A stretch of DNA of 64,000 nucleotides from an uncultured Ruminococcus sp. (lineage in GTDB: Bacteria > Bacillota > Clostridia > Lachnospirales > Lachnospiraceae), in the NCBI GenBank assembly GCA_900541505.1, contig UQKK01000007.1, positions 48,751-112,750 of the forward strand, in the 5' to 3' direction. The notes beneath the pieces are model-generated. The model had not been told where the DNA came from and did not search any database. It saw nothing but the letters and a program-made list of their open reading frames with translations. Of this stretch, positions 23,938 through 32,655 are shown piece after piece (the first letter of the stretch is position 1; each line of letters opens with the position of its first letter). Position numbers and translations under genes: made by a program.

Positions 23938-24321
23938 TCACCTGTTCAGCAAATATCCATTCTTATCAAATTTTTTCCGCAGTGCTATTTCCGTCAGGGG
24001 AATCACCGCTATGAGCGGAACCATCTGTACCCCGCACAGTATGCCTCCCACATTCCCTACGGTATCTGCATCACGCCCAATCACGCACAGCATGACGACA
24101 ACGGATACAGGCAATACTGCCAGCCCGCCTCGGTACCATATCTTTCCCGCATATTTATGTGCAAACTCCCATGTATCTCTGTTTTTCATGGACATAGACG
24201 ACCTGTAGCCAAAGACGTAATTGATATCCCGCGGAGCTCTTTTCATAAAAAGTTTTCCGAAGCCAATCATCGTTGCCGGAATGAGTAAATCCATAACAAA
24301 CATATACACCCAGAAAATCAT
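23938..24321 (-). CDS. SdpI-family membrane protein
   Basis: 127 residues with about three membrane helices. The SdpI signature is visible as NYVFGYRSSMSMKNRDTWEF plus AHKYAGKIWYRGG. Bacillus SdpI gives immunity to the SdpC toxin; most homologues are uncharacterised. It lies 0.3 kb from the RiPP exporter genes, so an immunity role is possible but not shown. The flanking intergenic stretches each carry a C-rich small RNA. Confidence 0.82.
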   Translation of the reverse strand: MIFWVYMFVMDLLIPATMIGFGKLFMKRAPRDINYVFGYRSSMSMKNRDTWEFAHKYAGKIWYRGGLAVLPVSVVVMLCVIGRDADTVGNVGGILCGVQMVPLIAVIPLTEIALRKKFDKNGYLLNR

Positions 24322-24412
24322 CTCATCACCCTGTTTTTTTCAAATTTTGTCTCAACCTGTTCTGTCTTTATTATATCCCCACGTTCTGCACAGAACAAGC
24401 TGTAATCAGGAG

Positions 24413-24502
24413 TTCACTATTTGTTAAGATGGATTTTATATTTTTTCTCCTTCTTTTATGATTCCCTCATACTTTTGACACATTTTCTCTTTATACTATG
24501 TA
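24413..24502 (+). promoter_or_regulatory. Promoter and activator-like hexamers of small RNA copy 3
   Basis: TTGACA (24475-24480), 16 bp, TATGTA (24497-24502). Hexamers TTCACT, TTAAGA and TTTATA start at 24413, 24424 and 24435 (11-bp period). The gap from the last hexamer to the -35 box is 34 bp, the same as in copy 2. Confidence 0.6.
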
Positions 24503-24505
24503 TCA

Positions 24506-24643
24506 GATAGTTGATTAACAACTATCTCCCCCCTCATAAAGTACAGGCACTTGCAGAGGTGCCAACTTTACTCTCATTCCTTTAGATAACTTATAAAACA
24601 CAGCAAAAACCCGTCAGCCGAAAGGTTGACGGGTTTTTGCTGT
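24506..24643 (+). ncRNA. C-rich small RNA, copy 3
   Basis: About 138 nt and nearly identical to copy 2 through the 5' hairpin, the CTCCCCCCTC stretch, the central hairpin and CTCTCATTCCTTTAGATAAC. The terminator stem has diverged in sequence but kept pairing (AAAAACCCGTCAGCC with GGTTGACGGGTTTTT). Such compensatory change supports a functional RNA. Confidence 0.8.
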
Positions 24644-24652
24644 GTATATCTC

Positions 24653-25825
24653 TTACATATCCAGATGTACAAATTTGCCATCCTGCAAAATCAGATATTC
24701 ATATGGGTAAGAATCCTCCGCTTCATATGTAAGCTCCGGCAAGCCGACGATAAGGTCGCGTACGATGTCGCCTGCGACACCGTCTGCATTCTGCGCATTG
24801 GCACGTATATTTTCACTCAGCGCAGTATTGTCTCCCGAATAGTTTTGTATGATTAAATTTGCAATGTCGTAGCCCTGGACAGCCTCATTGTCGGGCACCT
24901 CCCCATATGCGGCGAGAAAACGCTCGGTAAACGCATCATAAGCCTCTCCCTGCTCTACAGGGTAGCCCGCCGGCACCACGAGACCGGTGACCTCACTTGC
25001 AAGCTCCATTGTTTCAGCGCTTGAGAATGTAAAGTAAGCAATCTGTCCCACTTCCGGGAGTATCTCATTTATATTGGCAACAATGTCAGCCGCCCAGTAG
25101 GAACGGTAATATGGTACATACGCAATCTCCACATCCATGCTCTCCCATCTGTCCATCTCCGCCAAAAATTCTGCAGTAGAAAATGACTCGGAGAGCGAGC
25201 TGATTGTCTTAATGCCGCTCACTACCGCCATGCGGTCGAAAGCCGTTGCCTCCTCCAGTTCAAACTCCGTTCCGCTGTGTATGATGCCGACCCTCTGCGC
25301 GCCAATCGCATTTACGTAAAGCGCCGCCGCATAGCCCAGATGCTCGCTGCTCAAAGAGAACGGGAAGAAAGAGGTATACTTTTCCTGCGCAGTCTTGGAA
25401 AAGGACCCCTGGACAGCGAAAAATGCTTTGTCATTGTCATTCATGGTCCTCGCCGAGACGTCTGTCACCTCATAATCCTGCATAGAGATAACAGCCGTTA
25501 TATCGGGGTTGCTTGCCAGAGAGTTGTTGAGCTCTATGGATTCCTCAAAGTTCGTGGCATCGTTGTAAACCTCCACACTCACCGCATAGTCCCCGTCGTA
25601 CTCCTCAATCGCCATCTCTATGCCCTTTTTGTAGCACTCTATATTATAGTCCATATCTGCGCGGCACACCAGCGCGATGCGAATTGCCTGCGGGTCGCTC
25701 TGTGTTTGCTCCGCCCTGCAGCCCGCGAAAGAAATAACTGCCGTAACCGCAGTCAGCACAGACACCGCGCGTTTGAGTGCGCTCGTCCTTGCTTTTTTAT
25801 CATATCTGCCGAATCGCAAAATCAT
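24653..25825 (-). CDS. Lipoprotein, ABC-type periplasmic-binding-protein fold (amino-acid type)
   Basis: 390 residues. The signal sequence ends in a lipobox (VISFAGC), placing the protein on the outer face of the membrane. The rest resembles type I binding proteins of the LivJ kind, with IRIALVCRADMDYNIECYKK, QRVGIIHSGTEFELEEATAF and NEAVQGYDIANLIIQNY. The gene overlaps the split exporter gene by 26 nt and has GGAAAGGG before its ATG, so it belongs to the RiPP transport operon. No matching permease is nearby. It might bind the mature peptide for immunity or sensing; this is inference. Confidence 0.75.
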   Translation of the reverse strand: MILRFGRYDKKARTSALKRAVSVLTAVTAVISFAGCRAEQTQSDPQAIRIALVCRADMDYNIECYKKGIEMAIEEYDGDYAVSVEVYNDATNFEESIELNNSLASNPDITAVISMQDYEVTDVSARTMNDNDKAFFAVQGSFSKTAQEKYTSFFPFSLSSEHLGYAAALYVNAIGAQRVGIIHSGTEFELEEATAFDRMAVVSGIKTISSLSESFSTAEFLAEMDRWESMDVEIAYVPYYRSYWAADIVANINEILPEVGQIAYFTFSSAETMELASEVTGLVVPAGYPVEQGEAYDAFTERFLAAYGEVPDNEAVQGYDIANLIIQNYSGDNTALSENIRANAQNADGVAGDIVRDLIVGLPELTYEAEDSYPYEYLILQDGKFVHLDM

Positions 25826-27137
25826 AAAACAACCCTTTCCTTTCCATCAGTTCCTCGTAGGTTCCCTCCTCCGCGATTTGTCCGTTATCCATCATGACAA
25901 TGCGGTCGCATTGCTGAACAGTGGAGAGCCGATGCGCAATCGCGATACGTGTACAGCCAAGTGAAGCGATATTTTCGCTCACCTCATTCTGTACAATATT
26001 GTCAAGCGCGCTGGTCGCCTCGTCAAACAGCAGTACCTGCGGTTTTCCGACAATTGCCCTGGCAATCAGAATACGCTGCTTCTGCCCTCCTGAAACACCG
26101 CCGCTGCCTTCGCTTACCATGGTCATCATTCCCATGGGCATCGCCTCGATATCCTCGGCGATTCCAGCCAGGCGTGCCGCTTCCCATGCGTCCTCCATGG
26201 TACTCCACGGAGCCGTGATAATAATGTTGGAGAAGATATCTCCTGCAAACAGTTTCCCGTTCTGAAGGTCCACACCGATTCTCTGCCTCATGCTGCGCAA
26301 ATCGAAGTCCCGCAAGTCCTCTCCATCGTAGTATATGGCGCCTGTCTCGGGCGTCTCAAATCCGATAAGCAGACGCATAAGCGTTGATTTTCCGCTGCCG
26401 CTTTTCCCCACGATGCCTACATATTCACCGGGAGAAATATGCAGACTGAAATTTTTAAGAACATAGGGCAAATCCTCGCTATAGCGGAAAGAAACACCTG
26501 ACAGCTCGACCTCTCCATTAAGAGAAATTGCCTGCTTCTTATTTTCACTCGTCTCCGGCTGCGCCTCAAAAATCGGACGAACATTCTCCTCAAGAGGTTT
26601 TAAATTCGATAACTGCTTCACCACACCCGAAAGTGACAATAAAGAAGAACTCACCATACTGTACGCGGCAGAAAAAGCCATATAATTAGAAACCGTAACC
26701 TCACCGCTGCCGGCAGTGTAGTACAGAAGAATCGTTCCTCCAAGCGTAATGGCTCCCGTAATCGCTGTGTTCCATTTTAAAAACGCAGGCGGATTATAAG
26801 AGAGTCTGCCCTCGCGGGAATACATTCCCACCCATTGAGCAAAGGCACGCCGTTCCGCTCCCGCCAGCTTGATCTTGGAAATCCCGCCAAACAAACTGAA
26901 CACCATTCCATTCAGTTTATTCGAAATCTTTATGCGTTCTTTGAACACCTTCGTTTGAATCAGAGTAGAAGCTATAATGACCGCTAAAGTGGCAGCGATA
27001 ATAATGAGCCCAGGCGCCACAAGCGATGGCGCGTACGTTGACATCTGAAAAATGTATACGAACGAAAACACCGAAGACAACGCTGTTGTCAGAACGGCAT
27101 CGGTCAGTATCGAAACAATTGAATTGATACTGCTCAC
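25800..27137 (-). CDS. NHLM-type RiPP ABC exporter 2, C-terminal part (gene split by in-frame TGA)
   Basis: 445 residues if the GTG at 27137 initiates, directly after an in-frame TGA. It contains the later membrane helices and a complete ATPase domain: Walker A GIVGKSGSGKST, signature SGGVSGGQKQR, Walker B VLLFDEATSALD and H-loop IAHRLSTV. It belongs to the second permease/ATPase of NHLM bacteriocin systems, which lacks a peptidase domain. It continues the frame of 27138-27983 exactly. Translation would need read-through or re-initiation; no clear ribosome site precedes the GTG. Confidence 0.78.
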   Translation of the reverse strand: MSSINSIVSILTDAVLTTALSSVFSFVYIFQMSTYAPSLVAPGLIIIAATLAVIIASTLIQTKVFKERIKISNKLNGMVFSLFGGISKIKLAGAERRAFAQWVGMYSREGRLSYNPPAFLKWNTAITGAITLGGTILLYYTAGSGEVTVSNYMAFSAAYSMVSSSLLSLSGVVKQLSNLKPLEENVRPIFEAQPETSENKKQAISLNGEVELSGVSFRYSEDLPYVLKNFSLHISPGEYVGIVGKSGSGKSTLMRLLIGFETPETGAIYYDGEDLRDFDLRSMRQRIGVDLQNGKLFAGDIFSNIIITAPWSTMEDAWEAARLAGIAEDIEAMPMGMMTMVSEGSGGVSGGQKQRILIARAIVGKPQVLLFDEATSALDNIVQNEVSENIASLGCTRIAIAHRLSTVQQCDRIVMMDNGQIAEEGTYEELMERKGLFYDFAIRQI

Positions 27138-27983
27138 TCACTGCGACAACTCACCCGCCGTATAATCCCTGAAAAAGGAAATTGGCAGGGAAAATATACG
27201 CGCCATAGCCGCGCTCTCCACCGATATGGTCAGCTTGTCGGAAAAGCGCGTCAGGCAAAGGGTGCGCGTGAGTTCGAAAAGCATGCTTGCCACATTCGCC
27301 CCTATCATCAGTGCCGCCGCAGGGAGTATATTGCCAAGCAGCCCGCTCGGAATGACGATATCAAAAAGCATCTTGTTAATCACCGGAAGAATCATACCCA
27401 GCAGGCTCACGATGATAGAAGCCGCCACTACAAGCATCATGTCCGTCAGTGAAATACTCTTGACCGCAAACACAGCCAAATCTTTAAGCTTCAGCGGACG
27501 GGAGGGAAACCCTCTGTAAAAGCACTCCGCATTAGCGCTTATATTTTCAGCCGTACTCTCCCGTATTTTAATCGTCTCTCCGCTCGATGGGTCTCTGTAG
27601 CTGTAGCCCATAAAATCAGGCAGCAGCGCTACCGGAGTCCCGTCTGCAAGCCAGCCGAGCATAGGTCCCCAGGCGTCCTTCCACCAGGCTCCGGAAAGCT
27701 CCACATGCCGCCGCATGACCCCCGTCGGACGGAGAATGTAGTCGATGCGCAGATTCTCCTCCTCAATCTCCTTCGGCGCCGGCTCCGCCTCAATCTTCCA
27801 GAACCAGAGGATATCAAGAAGGGCACGGTCAACCGCCGCCTCTCCCTTGGCTCCCTTTGGTACGCGGCTCGTGCGCCGTGCGCGTCGTCCGCCTTTGTCA
27901 AAAATTGAGATAAGCTCCGAGAGAGCACCTGCCATGGCATCAGATTTTATACTGTTTTTTTCTGTCTGTTCCCGCTGTTCCAT
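27138..27983 (-). CDS. NHLM-type RiPP ABC exporter 2, N-terminal part (ends at premature TGA)
   Basis: 281 residues. A cytoplasmic N-terminal region with RHVELSGAWWKDAWGPMLGW and the conserved PDFMGYSYRDPSSGE block is followed by the first membrane helices. It ends in RDYTAGELSQ then TGA, and the frame continues with VSSINSIVSIL. Family members usually have an arginine there, so a CGA-to-TGA change is the likely cause. The gene lies 8 nt after the C39 exporter gene. Either the exporter is broken, or it is made in two pieces. Confidence 0.75.
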   Translation of the reverse strand: MEQREQTEKNSIKSDAMAGALSELISIFDKGGRRARRTSRVPKGAKGEAAVDRALLDILWFWKIEAEPAPKEIEEENLRIDYILRPTGVMRRHVELSGAWWKDAWGPMLGWLADGTPVALLPDFMGYSYRDPSSGETIKIRESTAENISANAECFYRGFPSRPLKLKDLAVFAVKSISLTDMMLVVAASIIVSLLGMILPVINKMLFDIVIPSGLLGNILPAAALMIGANVASMLFELTRTLCLTRFSDKLTISVESAAMARIFSLPISFFRDYTAGELSQ

Positions 27984-27991
27984 GCGCCCTC

Positions 27992-30118
27992 CTAACTTTT
28001 TACAAGCGTCTCATATTTTCCGTGCGCCGCCATCAGTTCCTCGTGCGTTCCTCGCTCACAGACCTCTCCGCCCTCCAAAAAGATAATCTCCCCGCAGTCT
28101 CTGATTGTCGAGAGACGATGGGCGATGATGATGAGCGTGATTCCGCGCGCTTTTATGTTTTCCATTATCTTCTGTTCAGTCCGCGCGTCAAGTGCGCTGG
28201 TCGCCTCATCCAGAATGAGAATCGACGGGTTTGTTGCCAACGCTCTGGCGATTTCCAGGCGCTGACGCTGACCTCCAGAAAAGTTATTGCCGCCGTCCTT
28301 AAGGAGCAGTCCATATCCCTCCGGACGCGCAACAATATCCTCATGTATTTCCGCACTCTTGCACGCCTCGATAATCTCTGCACGTGAGATATCAGGATTC
28401 CACATACTGATATTATTCTCAATCGTATCCTCAAAGAGAATAATATCCTGGTCCACTACACTGAGAGATGCGGGCAGTGTGCCGCGCTTATAGGCTCCTC
28501 GTGGTTTCCCGTCGAGAAGGATTTCTCCCTCCCACGGCGCATACAGACCGGAGATAAGCTTCGCGAGCGTCGATTTTCCGCTTCCGGACGCCCCGACAAA
28601 CGCCACACTTTCCCCCGCCTTGACCTTCATGGAAAAATCACGAAGCAGCGGCTCCGCCAGCGGACTGTAACCGAACGTTACATGCGACAGCTCCACGTCC
28701 CCGTGAAGCTTCCCTTCAGACTCTTCCTCAAAATCCGACGGTATATCCGTCCCATATTGAAGTACATCCTCAACACGCTCCATCTGGGTGCGCATCTCAA
28801 TGAACGTAGTGCCGATGTCTGAAAGCTGATTCACAGGCTCCATAAATCCGTACAGAAATTCCTGGAAAGTCATAAACATACCGATTGTGAAATTGCCCTT
28901 CATAATCAGATAAACACCCAGCACCCGCACTGCCGTGTTCGTGAGCTTCCGCACTAATCTCGGCACAACACAATAGTACTGTTCTCTCTTCTTAAATTTC
29001 ATCCGGCTATTGTGCGCCCTCGCCGATGCTCCGCTCCATCGCTCAAAAAAGCCGTTCTCCGCTCCTGCCGCTTTCACGCTTTCTATCATATCAAAACCTG
29101 ACGCCGTGATACCCGCCAGCATACCTGCATCCCTCTCGATAACACGGCTGTCGTTCACGCGCCGTTCGCTTACCATACGCATGACAATCAAGTTGATAAT
29201 GACTGCCGTGATACCAACCATAGACAGCGAGACACTGTAGCTCATCATCAAAACAAGATACAGCACCAGCATACAGATGTTGACAGCCGCAGGCGCAATT
29301 TTAGCAACGAGCGAGAACGCGATTCCCTCGTTGCTCCCCTGTCTGGCAACGATATCTCCCACGTACCTCTGTGAAAAAAAGGACACCGGCAGGCGCAGCA
29401 CATGCCACATAAAGGAAGAACTCGCCGACACCGCCATCTTTCCCTGGATTTTCAGCCAATAACGGTCTTTCACTATGGTCGCGATGAACTGGAACACCAG
29501 AACAAAAATCATAGCCGCTATCATAGGACGTAACCACTCCGGGTTCTTCCCCGAAAGTATATTGTCCATAAACAACTTTGAAAACAGTGGAATCACGAGA
29601 GAAATCGCCGCGCTGACAACGGAACACAGCATGATGAAAACAATGACGCTGCCGCTGCCATGCAGTCTCTCCTTCGCAAAAGCCAGCGTACTCGCCGGTT
29701 TCCCCTCCTTTTGAAATTCTTCTGTAGGCTCAAAGCAGAGTACAATCCCTGTAAAAGAGCGGTCTAATTCCTCCATACTGACAACAACTCTGCCTCTTGC
29801 CGGGTCATTGAGTATCGCGCCATTCTTCTTAAAGCCGCACAGTACCACGAAATGATTAAAATTCCAGTGCAGAATCACAGGGAATTTAGCTTCTTTGAGC
29901 TTCTCGATATTCATGCGGTATCCAGCCGCTTTCAGAGAATGCCCCCTTGCCGCTCTGAGGATATCGCGTGCACTGCTCCCGTCCCGCGAAACCCCGCAGT
30001 CCGCCCGGACCTGCTCCAAAGACAGCCATTTCCCATGATAGGCAAGCACCATGGCAAGAGAGGCGGCTCCGCACTCCAGCGCTTCCATCTGCATAATGAC
30101 CGGTACTTTTTCCGACAT
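27992..30118 (-). CDS. RiPP ABC exporter with C39 leader peptidase domain (NHLM ABC1 type)
   Basis: 708 residues. The N-terminal C39 cysteine protease domain has Gln10, Cys16 (MQMEALECGAAS), His89 (HWNFNHFVVLCG) and Asp105 (NDPARG). A six-helix transporter domain follows, then an ATPase domain with GASGSGKST, NNFSGGQRQR, ILILDEATSALD and IIAHRLSTI. It should cut the Nif11 leaders after their VAGG motif and export the cores. The ATG at 30118 has GGAGGT 7 nt upstream. It is encoded divergently from the precursors. Confidence 0.93.
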   Translation of the reverse strand: MSEKVPVIMQMEALECGAASLAMVLAYHGKWLSLEQVRADCGVSRDGSSARDILRAARGHSLKAAGYRMNIEKLKEAKFPVILHWNFNHFVVLCGFKKNGAILNDPARGRVVVSMEELDRSFTGIVLCFEPTEEFQKEGKPASTLAFAKERLHGSGSVIVFIMLCSVVSAAISLVIPLFSKLFMDNILSGKNPEWLRPMIAAMIFVLVFQFIATIVKDRYWLKIQGKMAVSASSSFMWHVLRLPVSFFSQRYVGDIVARQGSNEGIAFSLVAKIAPAAVNICMLVLYLVLMMSYSVSLSMVGITAVIINLIVMRMVSERRVNDSRVIERDAGMLAGITASGFDMIESVKAAGAENGFFERWSGASARAHNSRMKFKKREQYYCVVPRLVRKLTNTAVRVLGVYLIMKGNFTIGMFMTFQEFLYGFMEPVNQLSDIGTTFIEMRTQMERVEDVLQYGTDIPSDFEEESEGKLHGDVELSHVTFGYSPLAEPLLRDFSMKVKAGESVAFVGASGSGKSTLAKLISGLYAPWEGEILLDGKPRGAYKRGTLPASLSVVDQDIILFEDTIENNISMWNPDISRAEIIEACKSAEIHEDIVARPEGYGLLLKDGGNNFSGGQRQRLEIARALATNPSILILDEATSALDARTEQKIMENIKARGITLIIIAHRLSTIRDCGEIIFLEGGEVCERGTHEELMAAHGKYETLVKS

Positions 30119-30135
30119 ACGCATTACCTCCCGCC

Positions 30136-30966
30136 TTACGCACCGAACAGAAGCTCGTATGCCTTCTGTTCCTCAATCACTATTACAAGATTGCAGACTG
30201 TCCCTGTGGCGATATCCAGGTTGTTTCCCTCATTGCTGGACCACTGCGCTGAATTTTTCGCATCGCTTTTTGAGGCGTCAACAGAAATGGAGACGCGCAT
30301 CTCGACACTATTTCCCTCACCTACTACATCCTGCACGTAACGGAAATCTCCGACCGAAGCAAGGATATCTTCCTCTGTGACGGGATACTTTCCAATCTCC
30401 GAGATATAGCCGTACATATAACCGACCTCCTCACGGTTGGCATACGACGGACACGCCTGTACCTCCATGCCCTTTTCCAGCCGCTTTGCCGTATCCTGCG
30501 GCACATAGCACAGAATCTCGTAAGTATTCGTCCCTTCCTCAACACGGGCGAGGCTCGCAATCGACTCTCCCGCACTCACCATATCTCCCATGTACTTGGC
30601 ATCCAGCACTACACCATATACCTCTGAGCGGACGACTTCAACCTCATTGCTCCCGCTTTCCGCAACCACTGCCAGTATATCATGCGGCACCACATAATCG
30701 CCTACCTCGACCCGCATATCCTGGATTTTCCCATCGGTGTTCGACAGGGTGAAAACTGCTCCGTCGCCCGGGAAAACGACACCCTGGAGCTCGATGGTAT
30801 TGGGAATTGTGCCGACAGCAAACCAGACAACGGCTGCCGCAATAACAGCTAAAAATGCAATAAGCACTCCCCATACTCCGGGATGCAGTACCTTTATGTA
30901 TTCGTCCAGCCTCTCCGGAGAGGCAACGGCATCTAACGATTTTTTTCGGAACAAATTCTGTTTCAC
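30136..30966 (-). CDS. HlyD-like membrane fusion protein of the RiPP exporter
   Basis: 276 residues from a GTG at 30966, with GGGGGG 5 nt upstream. A cytoplasmic start (VKQNLFRKKSLDAVASPERL) leads into one membrane helix (about 32-55) and a lipoyl/barrel-sandwich domain (GKIQDMRVEVGDYVVPHD). It matches the secretion protein of NHLM bacteriocin systems, which links the exporter to the outside. It sits between the sigma factor and the C39 exporter. Confidence 0.85.
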   Translation of the reverse strand: MKQNLFRKKSLDAVASPERLDEYIKVLHPGVWGVLIAFLAVIAAAVVWFAVGTIPNTIELQGVVFPGDGAVFTLSNTDGKIQDMRVEVGDYVVPHDILAVVAESGSNEVEVVRSEVYGVVLDAKYMGDMVSAGESIASLARVEEGTNTYEILCYVPQDTAKRLEKGMEVQACPSYANREEVGYMYGYISEIGKYPVTEEDILASVGDFRYVQDVVGEGNSVEMRVSISVDASKSDAKNSAQWSSNEGNNLDIATGTVCNLVIVIEEQKAYELLFGA

Positions 30967-31011
30967 ACTATCCCCCCTATGAAAAACGACGGTTCGTCTC
31001 CGTCCCGTCAT

Positions 31012-31515
31012 TTACAACATGTCTCTGAGTTCATCCGTCTTAAGTTTCTTCAGCGCCCGGTTCAGGACTGTTCCCACCGTACTCTCATTCATCCGCAGCA
31101 GTTTCGCGATTTCGCGGTTCGTATATCCCTCAAAGAAACGGTAATAAATAATCATCCTCTCCCGTTCCTTCAGCTTTGTAAGCGCCTGATAAATCGCGCG
31201 CCGTTTCGGTGAAGTAATGCTCTCAAGCTGTGCCTCAAAATCCACGGAAGGCTCCCAATCCACATTCTCATCATCAAGAGACGCCTCCGGCTTGCGGGTT
31301 CGGTAAAAATCTATGAGGGTGTTCTGCGCAATCCGGTAAATCCAGGTTTTGAACTGTGCCTTTTCGCTGTCAAACCGCTCCAAATTGGTCGCCACCTTGA
31401 TGAACACTTCACTTACCAGCTCCTCGGTATCCTCGCGCGACATCAGACGGTAAAAAATATAGTTATATATTTTCGGAAAATACTCGTTATATAACTTTTC
31501 AAAATCATCCCTCAT
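31012..31515 (-). CDS. ECF-like sigma factor of the RiPP locus
   Basis: About 167 residues from the ATG at 31515; an ATG at 31548 is possible, but lies only ~5 nt from the predicted transcription start. Sigma region 2 has YNYIFYRLMSREDTEELVSEVFIKV and FKTWIYRIAQNTLIDFYR. Region 4 has LKERERMIIYYRFFEGYTNREIAKLLRMNESTVGTVL. It heads the transport operon, divergent from the precursor genes, and is the natural candidate to read the shared precursor promoters. No anti-sigma gene is next to it. Confidence 0.87.
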   Translation of the reverse strand: MRDDFEKLYNEYFPKIYNYIFYRLMSREDTEELVSEVFIKVATNLERFDSEKAQFKTWIYRIAQNTLIDFYRTRKPEASLDDENVDWEPSVDFEAQLESITSPKRRAIYQALTKLKERERMIIYYRFFEGYTNREIAKLLRMNESTVGTVLNRALKKLKTDELRDML

Positions 31516-31560
31516 AAGTTGTCTTTTCCTCGCTATTTCCTGAATCATCTCAACGTATTT

Positions 31561-31590
31561 ATTGTATCATATAGTTGTCTCGCTCTGCAA
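31561..31590 (-). promoter_or_regulatory. Promoter of the sigma/exporter operon
   Basis: TTGCAG (31590-31585), 18 bp, TACAAT (31566-31561), a sigma-A-like promoter unlike those of the precursors. The predicted transcript start near 31553 argues for the downstream ATG of the sigma gene. Confidence 0.5.
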
Positions 31591-31724
31591 TAACATTTGT
31601 TGGATGTCACCGCACTTCGCACGCTATATTTTACAAGCTATGATTCCCAATAAACGTTGCACTTCAGCCCGCGCCATTCGTAAAACCGCGCTGTAACAAT
31701 AAATTTTAAAATCTATTGAAAAAG

Positions 31725-31758
31725 TGAGCTGTATGTCAGATAATTTCGTATATAATTA
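31725..31758 (+). promoter_or_regulatory. Precursor promoter 1 (ECF-type)
   Basis: TGAGCT, 16 bp, CGTATATAATTA, located 50 bp before the first precursor ATG. Identical elements with the same spacing precede the third and seventh precursors. Confidence 0.7.
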
Positions 31759-31796
31759 TATAGAAATAAACGCGCTTAAAATTAGGAGGGTTGTAA

Positions 31797-32192
31797 ATGA
31801 CAGAAAACATGAAGAAATATCTGGAACTTATTTCCAAGGATGAAGAAACTCAGAAAAAACTAAATGAACAAGCAGCAGAGTCCATCCAGGAAGCGAAGGA
31901 AAAAATCATCGCGGATGCGGCTGAGAAGGGTATTACCCTCACAGAGGAAGATTTTGCTGAAACCGCCGATACCGGTGAATTGTCGGAGGATGAGTTAGAC
32001 GCAGTGGCTGGCGGAAAAAAATGTTACTGTGCTGTCGGCGGAGGCGGCGAGTCTTCCTACGCAACGCAGAAGACCTGCGCATGCGTCGTTGGAGGCTCCG
32101 GTATGTATGATATACCTAATCAAAGCGGGATTCCTATAGACGAAGCACGCTGCCGCTGCTTTATCGGCGGGTATGGTGATGACTCTCATTAA
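31797..32192 (+). CDS. Nif11-leader RiPP precursor 1
   Basis: 131 residues. A Nif11-type leader of about 73 residues begins MTENMKKYLELISKDEETQK and ends LSEDELDAVAGG, a double-glycine site for the C39 peptidase. The core has three modules of form CxCxxxGxG: CYCAVGGGG, CACVVGGSG and CRCFIGGYG, separated by 11 and 20 residues. A radical SAM maturase is encoded downstream, so thioether or other radical-made crosslinks at the Cys pairs are likely. TAGGAGGG precedes the ATG. Confidence 0.9.
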   Translation: MTENMKKYLELISKDEETQKKLNEQAAESIQEAKEKIIADAAEKGITLTEEDFAETADTGELSEDELDAVAGGKKCYCAVGGGGESSYATQKTCACVVGGSGMYDIPNQSGIPIDEARCRCFIGGYGDDSH

Positions 32193-32209
32193 GCACAGGA
32201 GGAATGATA

Positions 32210-32596
32210 ATGACAGAAAATATGAAAAAATATCTGGAACTTATCTCCAAGGATGAAGAAGCTCAGAAAAAACTGAATGAACAAGCAGCAGAGTCCATCC
32301 AGGAAGCCAAGGAAAGAATCATCTCAGATGCGGCTGTGAAGGGTATTACCCTCACAGAGGAAGATTTTGCCGAAACCGCCGATATCGGTGAATTGTCGGA
32401 AGATGAGCTGGACGCTGTAGCGGGCGGAAAAAAATGCTACTGCGCTGTCGGAGGAGGCGGCGAGTCTTCCTATGAAACGCAGGATGTCTGTGGCTGCGTC
32501 GTTGGCGGCGTCGGTCGGTATAAGCCGGACTGGTCAGACGTAACCTTCGACCGCTGCATCTGCATTGTCGGGGGCTCTGGCAGAGACGACTATTAA
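32210..32596 (+). CDS. Nif11-leader RiPP precursor 2
   Basis: 128 residues. The leader is nearly identical to that of precursor 1 (MTENMKKYLELISKDEEAQK ... LDAVAGG). The core modules are CYCAVGGGG, CGCVVGGVG and CICIVGGSG. The ATG at 32210 has AGGAGG 7 nt upstream; the ATG two codons earlier is too close to that site. It follows precursor 1 by 17 nt, so the two form an operon ending in a strong terminator. Confidence 0.9.
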   Translation: MTENMKKYLELISKDEEAQKKLNEQAAESIQEAKERIISDAAVKGITLTEEDFAETADIGELSEDELDAVAGGKKCYCAVGGGGESSYETQDVCGCVVGGVGRYKPDWSDVTFDRCICIVGGSGRDDY

Positions 32597-32612
32597 CAAG
32601 CAGCATTCCATA

Positions 32613-32655
32613 CAGGCGGCTGGAGAGTTCTCCCGCCGCCTGAGCTGATTTTTTT
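32613..32655 (+). terminator. Terminator after precursors 1-2
   Basis: Stem CAGGCGGC/GCCGCCTG (32613-32642) followed by seven T. Similar stems follow the precursor remnant (35764-35791) and precursor 8 (37706-37735). Confidence 0.85.

Noticed and set aside
27138..27140. In-frame TGA as a selenocysteine codon
   Set aside because: No recognisable SECIS-like hairpin follows, the site corresponds to an arginine in the family rather than a redox cysteine, and no Sec machinery is in view.
27629..27940. Arg-rich minus-strand ORF overlapping the second exporter
   Set aside because: It is an out-of-frame shadow of the exporter N-terminal region without a start signal.
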